From assembly GCF_000280925.3 (NCBI RefSeq), contig NZ_CP012109.1:9398001-9462000 (forward strand): DNA of 64,000 nucleotides, given 5' to 3'. The position numbers were made by a program, and so were the translations under genes. Of the stretch, positions 33,728 through 42,502 are shown piece by piece. The notes under the pieces are model-generated. The model saw only the letters and a list, made by a program, of their open reading frames with translations, was not told the DNA's origin and did not search any database. The number at the start of each line of letters is the position of its first letter. The stretch's first letter is position 1. Source of the stretch: Myxococcus hansupus. Its GTDB lineage: Bacteria; Myxococcota; Myxococcia; Myxococcales; Myxococcaceae.

Positions 33728-34468
33728 ATGAACCTGGCGTCTGTGACGAACCTGACCGTGCTGGCGAATGTCGGCGGCCCTCAGCGGGGCTTCTTCGAAG
33801 AAGTCGCCATGCGCTGGGAGGCCGGCCAGTGGGGTATGTACCCCATCGCGGCGTGCCTCATCGTGGCACTCGCCATCATGGTCGAGCGCAGCATCATCCT
33901 TTTCGGCAAGGCCTCCATCAACAAGGAAGCCTTCCTGCGCGGCCTGAAGAAGCACATCTACGCGGGAGACCTGGACAAGGCCATCAACTACGTGGCCGGC
34001 CAGAAGTCCACGCCGCTGACCAACGTCATCAAGGCCGGTCTGATGAACGTTCCCAAGGGCAACGACGAGGTCCAGGCGGCGCTCGACGAGGCCAGCCTCC
34101 GGGAGACGCCGAAGATCGAGGCGCGCACCGGTTACCTCGCCATGCTCGGCAACGCGGCGATGCTCGCCGGTCTGCTCGGAACGGTGTCCGGTCTGATCGC
34201 CTGCTTCGAGGCCGTGGCGAACGTGAACCCGGCCGACAAGGCGACCATTCTCGCCAACGGTATTTCTGAAGCCATGAACTGCACCGGCTTCGGTCTGCTG
34301 ACGGCCATCCCGGCGCTGATCTCCTTCTCCGTGCTGACGGGCCGCACGCAGAGCCTCATCAACGACATCAACGAGACCAGCGTCTCCGTGCTCAACCTCA
34401 TCGTGGCCAACAAGGACAAGTTCAAGAACCTGAACGTGCCCGCGTCGGCGGCTCGCGACGACGAGTAG
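33728..34468 (+). CDS. aglR: TolQ/ExbB/MotA-type motor protein AglR
   Basis: 246 residues. One membrane helix near 36-53 (GMYPIAACLIVALAIMVERS) precedes a cytoplasmic loop (INKEAFLRGLKKHIYAGDLD). Two helices in the C-terminal half (GNAAMLAGLLGTVSGLIACF and NCTGFGLLTAIPALISFSVL) carry the TolQ signature. Two TolR/ExbD-type genes follow. In M. xanthus, AglR-AglQ-AglS form the proton-driven motor of focal-adhesion gliding. The name rests on gene order plus the D28 match in the next gene. A general ExbB of a transport system is the alternative, but no TonB gene is adjacent. Confidence 0.8.
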   Translation: MNLASVTNLTVLANVGGPQRGFFEEVAMRWEAGQWGMYPIAACLIVALAIMVERSIILFGKASINKEAFLRGLKKHIYAGDLDKAINYVAGQKSTPLTNVIKAGLMNVPKGNDEVQAALDEASLRETPKIEARTGYLAMLGNAAMLAGLLGTVSGLIACFEAVANVNPADKATILANGISEAMNCTGFGLLTAIPALISFSVLTGRTQSLINDINETSVSVLNLIVANKDKFKNLNVPASAARDDE

Positions 34469-34495
34469 TCAGTCCTTCGGGAACCCGGAGTCCGG

Positions 34496-34535
34496 GCGCG
34501 CTGTCATGCCCCCTGTGAGGGGGCACGCGGCGCGC
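34496..34535 (+). promoter_or_regulatory. Nested intercistronic hairpin between aglR and aglQ
   Basis: The inner stem TGCCCCC (34507) / GGGGGCA (34519) has a 5-nt loop and seven pairs. An outer stem GCGCGC (34496) / GCGCGC (34530) can enclose it. It lies in the 119-bp gap between the first two motor genes. It may act as a partial terminator or RNA-stability element that sets AglR against AglQ/AglS levels. Confidence 0.5.
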
Positions 34536-34587
34536 TCTCATCAGTCTGACTGGCGCTCACTGAGCGCGGCCGAAGGAGAAGAACGCC

Positions 34588-35076
34588 ATGGCCGGCGGAA
34601 TGGACACAGGTGGAGGAAAAGGCGGCAAGAAGTCGCTCGACACCTCTATCAACCTCACGGCTTTCATCGACCTGATGGCGGTGACCATCAGCTTCCTCAT
34701 CATGACGGCGGTCTGGACCCAGATTGGCCGGCTCCAGGTTTCGCAGGCGGGTGGCCCCTCCATGGAGGAGGAGCAGCAGCAGGAAGAGCAGACCAAGACG
34801 GTCCAGCTCAGCCTGCTCATCACGCCCACGGAGCTGCGGCTGACCGCGGATCAGAGCGCCTTCGAGCCGATTCCCCTCACCAAGGATGCGAAGGGCAAGA
34901 CGGACCTGTCCAAGCTGACGGCGCGCTTCAAGGAGCTGAAGGCGCAGTTGCCGGACCAGTCCGCCATCACCCTGCAACCTGAAGACAAGGTCCGCTACGA
35001 GGACCTGGTCCGTATCATCGACGAGTGCATCGGCTCTGGGCTGCCCCAGGTGTCGGTGTCCGCGGCGATGGGCTAG
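34588..35076 (+). CDS. aglQ: TolR/ExbD-type motor protein AglQ
   Basis: 162 residues. A Gly/Lys-rich N-terminus precedes one membrane helix (NLTAFIDLMAVTISFLIMTA) in which the ionisable Asp is residue 28, the position studied as D28 in M. xanthus AglQ. The periplasmic domain (VQLSLLITPTELRLTADQSA and LVRIIDECIGSGLPQVSVSA) has the ExbD/TolR fold. AggAG-type ribosome site and ATG 34588 are clear. The protein is thought to be a stator component that couples proton flow to gliding. Confidence 0.82.
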   Translation: MAGGMDTGGGKGGKKSLDTSINLTAFIDLMAVTISFLIMTAVWTQIGRLQVSQAGGPSMEEEQQQEEQTKTVQLSLLITPTELRLTADQSAFEPIPLTKDAKGKTDLSKLTARFKELKAQLPDQSAITLQPEDKVRYEDLVRIIDECIGSGLPQVSVSAAMG

Positions 35077-35099
35077 CCACACGGAGCTCACGACACGTC

Positions 35100-35684
35100 A
35101 TGGCCATTCAGGTTCCAGGCAAGCGATACGGCAAGCGGCTCCAGCACTCCAAGGTGTTCGGGCACGGCGCGACCGCGAAGAAGAGCGGTTACTCCGACCT
35201 GCTCATCACCCCGCTGGTCGACATGTTCATCATCATCGTGCTCTTCCTCATCGCGAACTTCTCCGCGACGGGCGAGGTGCTGAACATGACCAAGGACATC
35301 GAGCTTCCCGAGGCGGTCAACGTCCAGGAAGTGGAGATGCATCCGGTGGTGATGGTCTCCGGCGCGCAGATTCTCGTCTCCGGCACCGTCATTGGCCGCG
35401 TCGAGGACTTCACCAAGGACGAGTACCTCAACATCCCGGCGCTGGAGGAGAAGCTCCGGGACATGAAGAAGCAGTACGAGGACCTCCACTCCATGGCGCA
35501 GGACTCGGCCAACTCCTTCAAGGGCGACATCAACATCCAGGCCCACAAGGACGTGGAGTACTCCATCATCAAGCGGGTGATGTTCAGTTGCGCCACGGCG
35601 GGCTACAACAACATCAACTTCGCGGTGATGACGGCGGGTGGTGGCGACGCGGTGAAGGAAGCCAGCGCCAAGGCCACGCCGTAG
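35100..35684 (+). CDS. aglS: TolR/ExbD-type motor protein AglS
   Basis: 194 residues from ATG 35100. A basic N-terminus (GKRYGKRLQHSKVF) leads into one membrane helix (DLLITPLVDMFIIIVLFLIA) with the key Asp at residue 41. The periplasmic part (HPVVMVSGAQILVSGTVIGR and DVEYSIIKRVMFSCATAGYN) has the ExbD/TolR fold with an inserted helical stretch (LEEKLRDMKKQYEDLHSMAQ). It lies 24 bp after aglQ, and a strong terminator follows, so it closes the operon. Two unequal TolR-like partners for one TolQ-like protein is the M. xanthus Agl arrangement. Confidence 0.8.
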   Translation: MAIQVPGKRYGKRLQHSKVFGHGATAKKSGYSDLLITPLVDMFIIIVLFLIANFSATGEVLNMTKDIELPEAVNVQEVEMHPVVMVSGAQILVSGTVIGRVEDFTKDEYLNIPALEEKLRDMKKQYEDLHSMAQDSANSFKGDINIQAHKDVEYSIIKRVMFSCATAGYNNINFAVMTAGGGDAVKEASAKATP

Positions 35685-35715
35685 TTTCCAGGTGATTGGG
35701 CCTCGTGCCCCGCGA

Positions 35716-35751
35716 CGCCCTGGTCCTCGTGGCCAGGGCGTTTTCGTTTTT
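35716..35751 (+). terminator. Rho-independent terminator of the Agl operon
   Basis: CGCCCTGG at 35716-35723 pairs perfectly with CCAGGGCG at 35733-35740, loop of 9, followed by TTTTCGTTTTT at 35741-35751. This is a textbook intrinsic terminator 31 bp after the aglS stop. Confidence 0.9.
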
Positions 35752-35768
35752 CCGAAGGACTCGTGTTC

Positions 35769-36428
35769 ATGCTGCTCCGTGCCGTCATCTTCGACCTGGA
35801 TGGAACGCTGGTGGATTCGCTGGGCGACATCGCCGACGCGACGAACCATGCGCTGACCCTCCACGGGCTGCCCACCCATCCGGAATCCGCCTACCTGCGC
35901 TTCGTGGGCAGCGGTGTCCGGGAGCTGATTCGCAGGGCGGTGCCCGCGGGCCGGGAGGACCTGCTCGAACCGGTGCTGGCGTCGTACAAGGCCTACTACG
36001 ACGACCACCTCTTCGACCGGACGGCGCACTACCCCGGCATCCCGGAGATGTTGACGGCGCTGGCCGGGGACGGCGCGCGGATGGCGGTGCTGAGCAACAA
36101 GTCGGACGACTTCGTGAAGCGCTTGGTGGCCAGGCTGCTGCCGGGCGTTCCCTTCGCCGCCGTGTACGGTGAGCGGCCGGACCTGCCGCGCAAGCCGGAC
36201 CCGACGGCGGCGCTGGCCTTGGCCCGGGAGCTGGGTGTGGCCCCCACCGAGTGCGCCTTCGTAGGCGACACGTCCATCGACATGGACACGGCGCGCGCGG
36301 CGGGCATGTACGGCGTGGGTGTGGCCTGGGGCTTCCGCGAGGTGGCGGAGTTGAAGGCCCACGGCGCGCGCGCGGTGGCGGACACCGCACAGTCGCTGCT
36401 GACGGCGCTTCGCGACGCGCGGCCCTGA
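35769..36428 (+). CDS. HAD-superfamily phosphatase, phosphoglycolate phosphatase-like
   Basis: 219 residues from ATG 35769 (AAGGA nine bases upstream; GTG 35763 is the alternative). Motif I is VIFDLDGTLVDS, motif II Ser/Thr lies in MAVLSNKS, motif III Lys in RKPDPTAAL and motif IV in FVGDTSIDMDTARAAGM. The helical cap sits between residues ~17 and 80, as in HAD-IA Gph enzymes. Expected reaction: dephosphorylation of 2-phosphoglycolate or a similar small metabolite. It lies after the Agl terminator and is probably a separate unit. Confidence 0.9.
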   Translation: MLLRAVIFDLDGTLVDSLGDIADATNHALTLHGLPTHPESAYLRFVGSGVRELIRRAVPAGREDLLEPVLASYKAYYDDHLFDRTAHYPGIPEMLTALAGDGARMAVLSNKSDDFVKRLVARLLPGVPFAAVYGERPDLPRKPDPTAALALARELGVAPTECAFVGDTSIDMDTARAAGMYGVGVAWGFREVAELKAHGARAVADTAQSLLTALRDARP

Positions 36429-36445
36429 TTAGGATGGGAGGTCCC

Positions 36446-37033
36446 ATGACCTCCTCTCTGCTCCCGCGTCGACTCCGCGCGCTCGTCTGGCGGCGGATGA
36501 TTTCCCCTGGAAGTGAGTACTTCGAGCTGCGTCAGCACACCGAAGGGTGGGAGCTGACGGGCTCGGTGGTGGTGGTGCTCGAGGGCCAGCCGTACTTCGT
36601 GGACTACACCCTCCTCACGGACGCCGCCTGGGAGACGCGGGACGTGAGCGTGGTGCGGCGCAGCGTGGAGGGCGAGGCGCGGCTTCACCTTCGCTCGGAC
36701 GCGGAGCACCGGTGGTGGAACGAGGGCACGGAGCTCGTCGAGCTGCGCGGCTGCCCGGACATCGACCTGGCGTGCACGCCGTCCACGAACACGCTCCCCA
36801 TCCGCAGGCTCGCGCTGGAGGTGGGGCAGAGCGCCCACGTGCGCACCGCGTGGATTCGCATGCCGGACCTGTCGGTGGAGGTGCTGCCCCAGCAGTACAC
36901 GCGCCTGTCTCCGACGCGCTACCGCTACGAGAGCAATGGCGGCAGCTTCAAGGCCGAGGTGGACGTGGACGCGCTCGGCCTGGTGACGAACTACCCGCCG
37001 GGCTGGGAGCGCGTCGCCGTCTCGGGCGAATGA
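36446..37033 (+). CDS. Putative glycolipid-binding domain protein
   Basis: 195 residues from ATG 36446 (GGGAGG upstream; ATG 36434 possible). The sequence follows the PF06475 pattern closely: WELTGSVVVVLEGQPYFVDY, DAAWETRDVSVV, LRGCPDIDLACTPSTNTLPI then RRLALEVGQ, and the end LGLVTNYPPGWERV. The family has a beta-barrel lipid-binding fold; the name comes from structural similarity, and no biological role is settled. It has no signal peptide, so it is likely cytosolic. Confidence 0.9.
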   Translation: MTSSLLPRRLRALVWRRMISPGSEYFELRQHTEGWELTGSVVVVLEGQPYFVDYTLLTDAAWETRDVSVVRRSVEGEARLHLRSDAEHRWWNEGTELVELRGCPDIDLACTPSTNTLPIRRLALEVGQSAHVRTAWIRMPDLSVEVLPQQYTRLSPTRYRYESNGGSFKAEVDVDALGLVTNYPPGWERVAVSGE

Positions 37034-37168
37034 GGCTCCCCGGGGACGCACCCCGGTCCCTCTTGGCTGTTGAGTAGCGCGTGGAGACGCGTGGCGGTGT
37101 GTTGGTCCGGAGACCCAAGTCCGCACGCGCCCGCCATTCGGAAAGTCGCTGCGTACAGTGCCGGCCCC

Positions 37169-38389
37169 ATGCGAGTCCCGACGCGCCGTCGCTCCGCCGC
37201 GAGACATGCCGTGGTCATCCTGGCCACGGCATGGGGGTTGGCGTGCGGGCCCACGCCTCCCGCGCGCGAGCAGGAGCCCTTCATTCCCAGGTCCGAGTCG
37301 GTGGTGCTGGCGCGCGTGCCCGCCGTGGAACGCGACGCGCGGGCCCGTGAGCGCGCCGCGCTCCGCAAGGCGCTGTCCCTTCACGCGGGGCAGCTCGACG
37401 TGGCGCTGCGGCTGGCGCGGATGGATTTGGAGTGGAGCCAGTCACAGGGCGACTTGCGCTACCTGGGCCGGGCACAGGCGGCGCTCTCACCGTGGTGGGA
37501 TTCGGCCACGCCGCCGCCGGGCGTGCGGATGCTGCGCGCTTCCATCCACCATGCCCGGCGTGAGTTCGCCGAGGCGCGGGTGGACCTGGACGCGGTGGTG
37601 AAGGAGGACCCGGGCAACGTGAAGGCCTGGCTGCTGCGAGCGGAGGTGCTGGGCGTCCAGGGCGAGCATCTGGAGGCGGCCCGGAGCTGCAACTGGCTCA
37701 CCGCGCTGACGAGCCCCCTGTCCATCGCCGTGTGCGAGGCTCGGGTGCGGAGCCTCTCGGGCCATTCGCGCAAGGCGCACGCGCGGCTCGCGGAGGTCCT
37801 GGGACGGACGGGGCGGAGTCAGGAGTCCCAGACGCGGGTGCTCGCGACGCTGGCGGAATCCGCCGCGCTCGCGGGCGACGCGGGCAAGGCGGAGCGGTAC
37901 TTCCTCCGGGCGCTCGCGCTGAACCCGCGGGACACCACGGCGCGCGCGGCCTTCGCGGACCTGCTGCTGGACGCGGGCCGGGCGCGCGAGGCGTCCGTCG
38001 TGGTGATGGACCACACGCAGGACGACCGGCTGTTGCTCCGGCGGGTGCTGGCGGAGAACGTGCTGAGCTCCTCGCGGGCGCCCGCGCTCACCCGGGAGCT
38101 GGTCCGCCGCTTCGAGGACCGGCGCCTGCGCGGGGACGGCGTGCATGCGCGAGAGGAGGCCCGCTTCGCGCTCCACGTGGAGAAGGCGCCGGAGAAGGCA
38201 CTTCGGCTCGCGCAGGCCGCCTGGGCGACCCAGCGCGAACCCTGGGACGTGCGGCTCCTCATCGAAGCGGCGTTGGCCGCGGGCAAGCCCGAGGCGGCCC
38301 AGCCCGCGCTGGACTTCCTACGGGACACGGGCTGCGAGGACCCGTGGCTGGTGCGCTGGGCCGAACGTGCGCGGAGCGAGGCGCCATGA
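37169..38389 (+). CDS. TPR-repeat lipoprotein
   Basis: 406 residues from ATG 37169. The signal peptide ends at a lipobox (WGLAC, Cys26). The rest is helical repeats of TPR type: REFAEARVDLDAVVKEDPGN then VKAWLLRAEVLGVQGEHLEA, and GKAERYFLRALALNPRDTTA then RAAFADLLLDAGRAREASVV. TPR lipoproteins scaffold envelope complexes. Its stop overlaps the start of the HupE-type gene by four bases (ATGA), so the two are coupled and probably functionally linked. An AT-richer TACAGT at 37154 may belong to its promoter. Confidence 0.85.
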   Translation: MRVPTRRRSAARHAVVILATAWGLACGPTPPAREQEPFIPRSESVVLARVPAVERDARARERAALRKALSLHAGQLDVALRLARMDLEWSQSQGDLRYLGRAQAALSPWWDSATPPPGVRMLRASIHHARREFAEARVDLDAVVKEDPGNVKAWLLRAEVLGVQGEHLEAARSCNWLTALTSPLSIAVCEARVRSLSGHSRKAHARLAEVLGRTGRSQESQTRVLATLAESAALAGDAGKAERYFLRALALNPRDTTARAAFADLLLDAGRAREASVVVMDHTQDDRLLLRRVLAENVLSSSRAPALTRELVRRFEDRRLRGDGVHAREEARFALHVEKAPEKALRLAQAAWATQREPWDVRLLIEAALAAGKPEAAQPALDFLRDTGCEDPWLVRWAERARSEAP

Positions 38390-39513
38390 GCCGGATGGCC
38401 GCGTTGTCACTGCTGCTGGTGTCCCTGTCCGCCCAGGCGCAGAAGCCGAGCGACAGCTATCTGCACCTCATCGACAAGGGGGGCGCCATCGCGGGCCGGT
38501 GGGACGTGGCGCTCCAGGACCTGGACGAGGTGCTCGGGTTGGACGCGGGTGGAGACGGTGCCATCACCTGGGGCGAGGTGCTCGCGCGGCAGGCGGACAT
38601 CCGGCGCTATGTGCTCGGCCGGTTGGCGCTGGGGGCGGACGGCCAGCCCTGTGAGTTGGTGGCGCGGGACTCGCTGCGCATCGCCCAGCACTCGGATGGG
38701 GCCTACGCGGTGGTGGCCTTCGACGCGCGCTGCGCGGCGCCCGTCACGCGGCTGGACGTGGACTATTCGCTGCTGTTCGACAGCGACCCGCAGCACCGGG
38801 GCATCGTCCGCGTGGGCGCGGCGGAGGAGGGCGCGCCGCTCATCTTCTCCGCGTCGCAGCACTTCGCGCGGGTGCGCCTGCGCGGCGCCTCGCCGTGGCG
38901 CATGACGGGGCACATGGTGGTGGAGGGCGCGGTGCACGTGATGACGCGGGTGGACCACCTGCTCTTCCTCGTCGCGCTGCTGCTGCCCGCGGTGCTGCGG
39001 CGAGCGCCGGATGGCCGGTGGGAAGAAGTGTCCGACTACCGCCTGGCGCTCTGGGATTTGGTGATGGGGGTGTCCGCCTTCACCATGGCGCACGCGTTGA
39101 CGCTGGCGGCGGCCACGCTGGGGTGGGTGTCGCCGCCGCCGGGCTTCACCGCCTTCGCCATCGCGCTGAGCCTGCTGGTGCTGGCGCTCGACAACCTCCG
39201 TCCGCTGGGGTGGGGCGTGCGCTGGGTGGCGGTCTTCGTGCTGGGGCTGCTGCACGGCTTCGGCTTCGCGTCGGTGCTGGCGGGGTGGGGGCTGTCGGCG
39301 GGGAGCCTCACGCTGGCGCTGCTGGGCTTCAACCTGGGCGTGGAGTTGGGGCAGCTCGTCTGGGTGGCCGCGTTCCTGCCGCTGGCCTTCGCGCTGCGGG
39401 GTTCGGCGCTCTACCGGCGCGCGGTGCTGGGCGGCGGCTCGGCGGCCATCGCGCTGCTGGCGGGCTTCTGGCTGGCGCAGCGTGTCTTGGGGCTGGGCGT
39501 GTCGGTTACCTGA
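38386..39513 (+). CDS. HupE/UreJ-family membrane protein with N-terminal EF-hand-like loop
   Basis: 375 residues. A signal peptide (LLLVSLSAQA) is followed by an extracytoplasmic domain that contains an EF-hand-like 12-residue loop (DAGGDGAITWGE, residues 53-64), then about seven membrane helices from residue ~185. The HupE signatures are GAVHVMTRVDHLLFLVALLL (His-rich first helix), AFTMAHALTLAAATLG and LLHGFGFASVLAGWGL. HupE/UreJ proteins are thought to move nickel or other divalent metals, yet no hydrogenase or urease gene is near. It is coupled (ATGA) to the TPR lipoprotein. Confidence 0.9.
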   Translation: MSRMAALSLLLVSLSAQAQKPSDSYLHLIDKGGAIAGRWDVALQDLDEVLGLDAGGDGAITWGEVLARQADIRRYVLGRLALGADGQPCELVARDSLRIAQHSDGAYAVVAFDARCAAPVTRLDVDYSLLFDSDPQHRGIVRVGAAEEGAPLIFSASQHFARVRLRGASPWRMTGHMVVEGAVHVMTRVDHLLFLVALLLPAVLRRAPDGRWEEVSDYRLALWDLVMGVSAFTMAHALTLAAATLGWVSPPPGFTAFAIALSLLVLALDNLRPLGWGVRWVAVFVLGLLHGFGFASVLAGWGLSAGSLTLALLGFNLGVELGQLVWVAAFLPLAFALRGSALYRRAVLGGGSAAIALLAGFWLAQRVLGLGVSVT

Positions 39514-39515
39514 CA

Positions 39516-39543
39516 CGCGGGCGGAAGGCGCGTTCCGCCCGCG
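39516..39543. terminator. Perfect 11-bp hairpin between convergent genes
   Basis: CGCGGGCGGAA at 39516 pairs with TTCCGCCCGCG at 39533, with a 6-nt loop. It sits in the 45-bp gap between the HupE gene and the convergent TM2-type gene, and probably serves both. Confidence 0.65.
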
Positions 39544-39558
39544 CGTCGCCGCGCCGGG

Positions 39559-39780
39559 CTACACGACGGTGATTCGGTACTTCGTCTTGTCCTCCGCCCG
39601 GTTGTGGGCCGTGACGGCGGCGACGATGTGGCACACCCAGCCGAGGCATCCCCCGGTGCCAATCCAGAAGCCTGGGGTGATGATGAGCCAGAACAGACCC
39701 CGGAAGAGGTCGCCGTTGTAAATCTGCCCCACGCCAGGGATGAGAAAAGACAGCAGGGCTGCGAGAGCGGGACGCGACAT
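39559..39780 (-). CDS. Small TM2-type membrane protein
   Basis: 73 residues from ATG 39780, preceded by an excellent AAGGAGGT site. Two hydrophobic helices (ALAALLSFLIPGVGQIYNG and LFWLIITPGFWIGTGGCLG) contain the TM2-family GxGQxYxGxxxxG motif. A short charged tail (NRAEDKTKYRITVV) follows. Such proteins are widespread and uncharacterised. Confidence 0.85.
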   Translation of the reverse strand: MSRPALAALLSFLIPGVGQIYNGDLFRGLFWLIITPGFWIGTGGCLGWVCHIVAAVTAHNRAEDKTKYRITVV

Positions 39781-39917
39781 CGTTGGGTGACCTCCTTGTC
39801 TTCCCCTACGCGCCAGTTCCGGAGTCATTGCACGGGGCTTGTAGGTTATTGCTTCCTGGACGCTTGCCCGACGGTCAACCGGGGGGCAGGTGCATTACCA
39901 GGGGGGCCCCAGGTAGC

Positions 39918-42458
39918 ATGGCGCCCATGGATACCTGCCGGGTCGGCGGGTGGGTATCGGGGGGATGGGTCATCTTCGGGCTGCTCCGAGCCAATGCGCG
40001 TGGAGTCCAAGGCCGGCATCTGTTGGAGATGCTGGGCCTGGCGGTCGTGTATCTCGCGGCCGGCGGACTCGGGCAGAAGGTGGCCATTGTCGGCAACATC
40101 AGCCCGGCCTGGCCCCCCGCGGGCGTGGCCCTGGCGGCGCTGGTGGTGCTGGGTGTGTCTCGCTGGCCCGGTGTCTTCGTGGCCGCCACCGTGATGGCGC
40201 TCCTCTCCGGTGTGCCCTTCCTGTCCGCGGTAGGCGTGGGACTGGGGAACACGCTGGCGGCGGTGCTGGGCGCGTGGCTGCTGCGACGCGTGGACTTCGA
40301 CACGTCCCTGGAGCGCATTCGCGACGTCGTCGCGTTGTGCGCGGGCGCGGGTGTGTTGTGTCTGGGCGTGGGCGCCGCGGTGGGCGCGACGAGCCTCGTG
40401 CTGAGCGGGCGGCTCGCGTGGGAGTCCCTGGCGGTGGGGCTGCGCGTGGGGTGGGTGGGCGACCTGATGGGCGTGCTGGTGGTGGCGCCCCCGTTGATGT
40501 TGTTCCGGCGGTGTGAGCGGCCCCGGCGCTTCAGCGAGGCGGTGGGGCTCGCGGGGCTCACCAGCCTGCTGTGCTGCACCGTCTTCTTCATCCCGGACTT
40601 GCCGCGCAGCGCGGCGCACGCGGCGACCTTCCTGCTCTTCCCCATGTCCGCCTGGGCGGCGCTTCGCTTCGGTCCCCGAGGGACGGCGGCGGCCACGCTG
40701 TGCATCGCCGCCGCGTCCATCGTGGGCACGGCGCGGGACCACGGGCCCTTCTCCACGGATGACCTGACGCAGGACCTGCTGGTGCTGCAGCTCTTCATCG
40801 CCGCCAACGCCGTCACCGGGTTGCTGCTGGCCGCGGTGAGCACCGAGCGCCAGCGCGCGGTGGGGCAGCTCCAGCTCCTGGCAACCACCGTGCGAGGCGT
40901 GCACGAAGGCGTGCTCATCGCGGAGGTGCGCGACGGCGGCGCGCTGCGCACGGTGTTCGCCAACCAGGCGCTGTGTTCGCTCCTGGGGTACCGGCTGGAG
41001 GACCTGCTCGGCGAGGACCCGTGCACGCTCTACGGCGCGCAGGGGCTGGAGTTCCGGCAGCGGACCCGGCAGTCGCTGCTGGCGGGGGAGCCGGTTTTCG
41101 CGGAGGTGCAGTTGCTGCGCAAGGACGGGGGGCTCGTTTCGAGCGAGGTGCTGCTGTCCCCGGTGCGCGCCTCGGACGAGGACGTCACGCACTTCGTGGC
41201 GACCCACCGTGACATCTCCGCCACCAAGGAGCTGCAGGCCCGGCTGGTGGCCGCCGAGCGCGTGGCCGCCGTGGGCACGCTGGCGGCGGGCGTGGGGCAT
41301 GAAATCAACAACCCGTTGGCCTACCTGGTGCTGAACCTGGAGTCCGCCGAGCGGAACCTCACGCAGGGCGGCATGGCCGGCACGCGCGACGCGATGGCGA
41401 GTGTGCGCAGCGCCCTGGAAGGCGCCGAGCGCATTCGTCTCATCGTCCGCGACCTGCAGGTGTTCAGCCGTCAGGGCAACCAGGACCGGGGGGTGGTGGA
41501 CCTCAACGCGTTGGTGCCGCCCGCGGTGCGCATCATCAGCCACGCGCTGCGCCACCGCGCCCGGTTGGTGGAGGAGTTCGGCCCGGTGCCGCGCGTGTCG
41601 GGCAGCGAGGCGCGGCTCGGGCAGGTGCTGCTCAACCTGCTGGTGAACGCGATGCAGGCGATTCCGGAGGGCAACCCGTCCATGAACGAGGTGCGCGTGC
41701 GCACCAGCACGGATGCCACGGGATGGGCCCGGGTGGACGTGGTGGACAGCGGTGCTGGGATTCCCGCGCACGTGCTGCCTCGCATCTTCGAGGCCTTCTA
41801 CACCACCAAGTCCAGCGGCGAGGGCACCGGGTTGGGGCTCGCCATCTGCCAGCAAATCATCCGCTCGCACGGGGGCGAGCTGGAGGTGCGCAGCGAGCCG
41901 GGGCGTGGGTCCGTCTTCAGCGTGCTCCTGCCGCCCGCGCGGGTGCAGGTGGCCACGCCGCCTCGGCCCCTGCCGCGCGTGAGCCCGCCGCCGGCACCCA
42001 GCAAGGTCCGGCGGGGTCGGGTGCTGGTGGTGGACGACGAGCCGCGGCTGGCGCAGTCGATGCGGCTGTTGCTGGAGCCGTACCATGACGTCGTCACCAC
42101 CACGCGTGGTGGCGAGGCCCTGGCGCTGGTGGACGCGGGCCACCGCTTCGACGTCATCCTGTGTGACTTGCAGATGCCGGAGACGGATGGGTCCGCCGTC
42201 TACCAGCACCTGTGCGCGCACGCGCCGGACCAGGCCTCACGGGTGGTGTTCATCTCGGGCGGTGCGTACACGCCGGAGTCGCGCGCGTTCATCGACTCGG
42301 TGCCCACGCGGGTGCTGGAGAAGCCCGTTCGCCCGGATGTATTGATGGGCACGGTGGATGCCGCGATGGCGGCCGCCGAAGCGCTGGCGTCCGATGTGAG
42401 CTCGGATGGCGTGGTGGCGGAGCCCACCGTGGCCGTGGCGAGTGGCACTCGTCACTGA
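39918..42458 (+). CDS. MASE1-PAS hybrid sensor histidine kinase with receiver
   Basis: 846 residues from ATG 39918 (ATG 39927 possible). Residues ~30-305 are a MASE1-type integral membrane sensor with about eight helices. A PAS domain covers ~325-440 (VFANQALCSLLGYRLEDLLG). The H-box is AAGVGHEINNPLAYLVLNLE (His461), then N-box NLLVNAMQAIPEG and G-boxes VDSGAGIP and TTKSSGEGTGLGLAI. A C-terminal receiver has DDEPRLAQSM and phospho-acceptor Asp750 in VILCDLQMPETDG. It is a hybrid kinase with no adjacent HTH regulator. It ends just before the minisatellite at 42503. Confidence 0.92.
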   Translation: MAPMDTCRVGGWVSGGWVIFGLLRANARGVQGRHLLEMLGLAVVYLAAGGLGQKVAIVGNISPAWPPAGVALAALVVLGVSRWPGVFVAATVMALLSGVPFLSAVGVGLGNTLAAVLGAWLLRRVDFDTSLERIRDVVALCAGAGVLCLGVGAAVGATSLVLSGRLAWESLAVGLRVGWVGDLMGVLVVAPPLMLFRRCERPRRFSEAVGLAGLTSLLCCTVFFIPDLPRSAAHAATFLLFPMSAWAALRFGPRGTAAATLCIAAASIVGTARDHGPFSTDDLTQDLLVLQLFIAANAVTGLLLAAVSTERQRAVGQLQLLATTVRGVHEGVLIAEVRDGGALRTVFANQALCSLLGYRLEDLLGEDPCTLYGAQGLEFRQRTRQSLLAGEPVFAEVQLLRKDGGLVSSEVLLSPVRASDEDVTHFVATHRDISATKELQARLVAAERVAAVGTLAAGVGHEINNPLAYLVLNLESAERNLTQGGMAGTRDAMASVRSALEGAERIRLIVRDLQVFSRQGNQDRGVVDLNALVPPAVRIISHALRHRARLVEEFGPVPRVSGSEARLGQVLLNLLVNAMQAIPEGNPSMNEVRVRTSTDATGWARVDVVDSGAGIPAHVLPRIFEAFYTTKSSGEGTGLGLAICQQIIRSHGGELEVRSEPGRGSVFSVLLPPARVQVATPPRPLPRVSPPPAPSKVRRGRVLVVDDEPRLAQSMRLLLEPYHDVVTTTRGGEALALVDAGHRFDVILCDLQMPETDGSAVYQHLCAHAPDQASRVVFISGGAYTPESRAFIDSVPTRVLEKPVRPDVLMGTVDAAMAAAEALASDVSSDGVVAEPTVAVASGTRH

Positions 42459-42502
42459 GGTGTATCTGCTCAGGCGCGAGTCGCTGAGTCGGCTGACTCG
42501 CT

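Noticed and set aside
39846..42221. 791-codon open frame on the minus strand across the MASE1 hybrid kinase
   Set aside because: It is His/Arg/Gln/Pro-rich with no domain; the plus strand carries a complete kinase with all boxes. High G+C creates long antisense frames.
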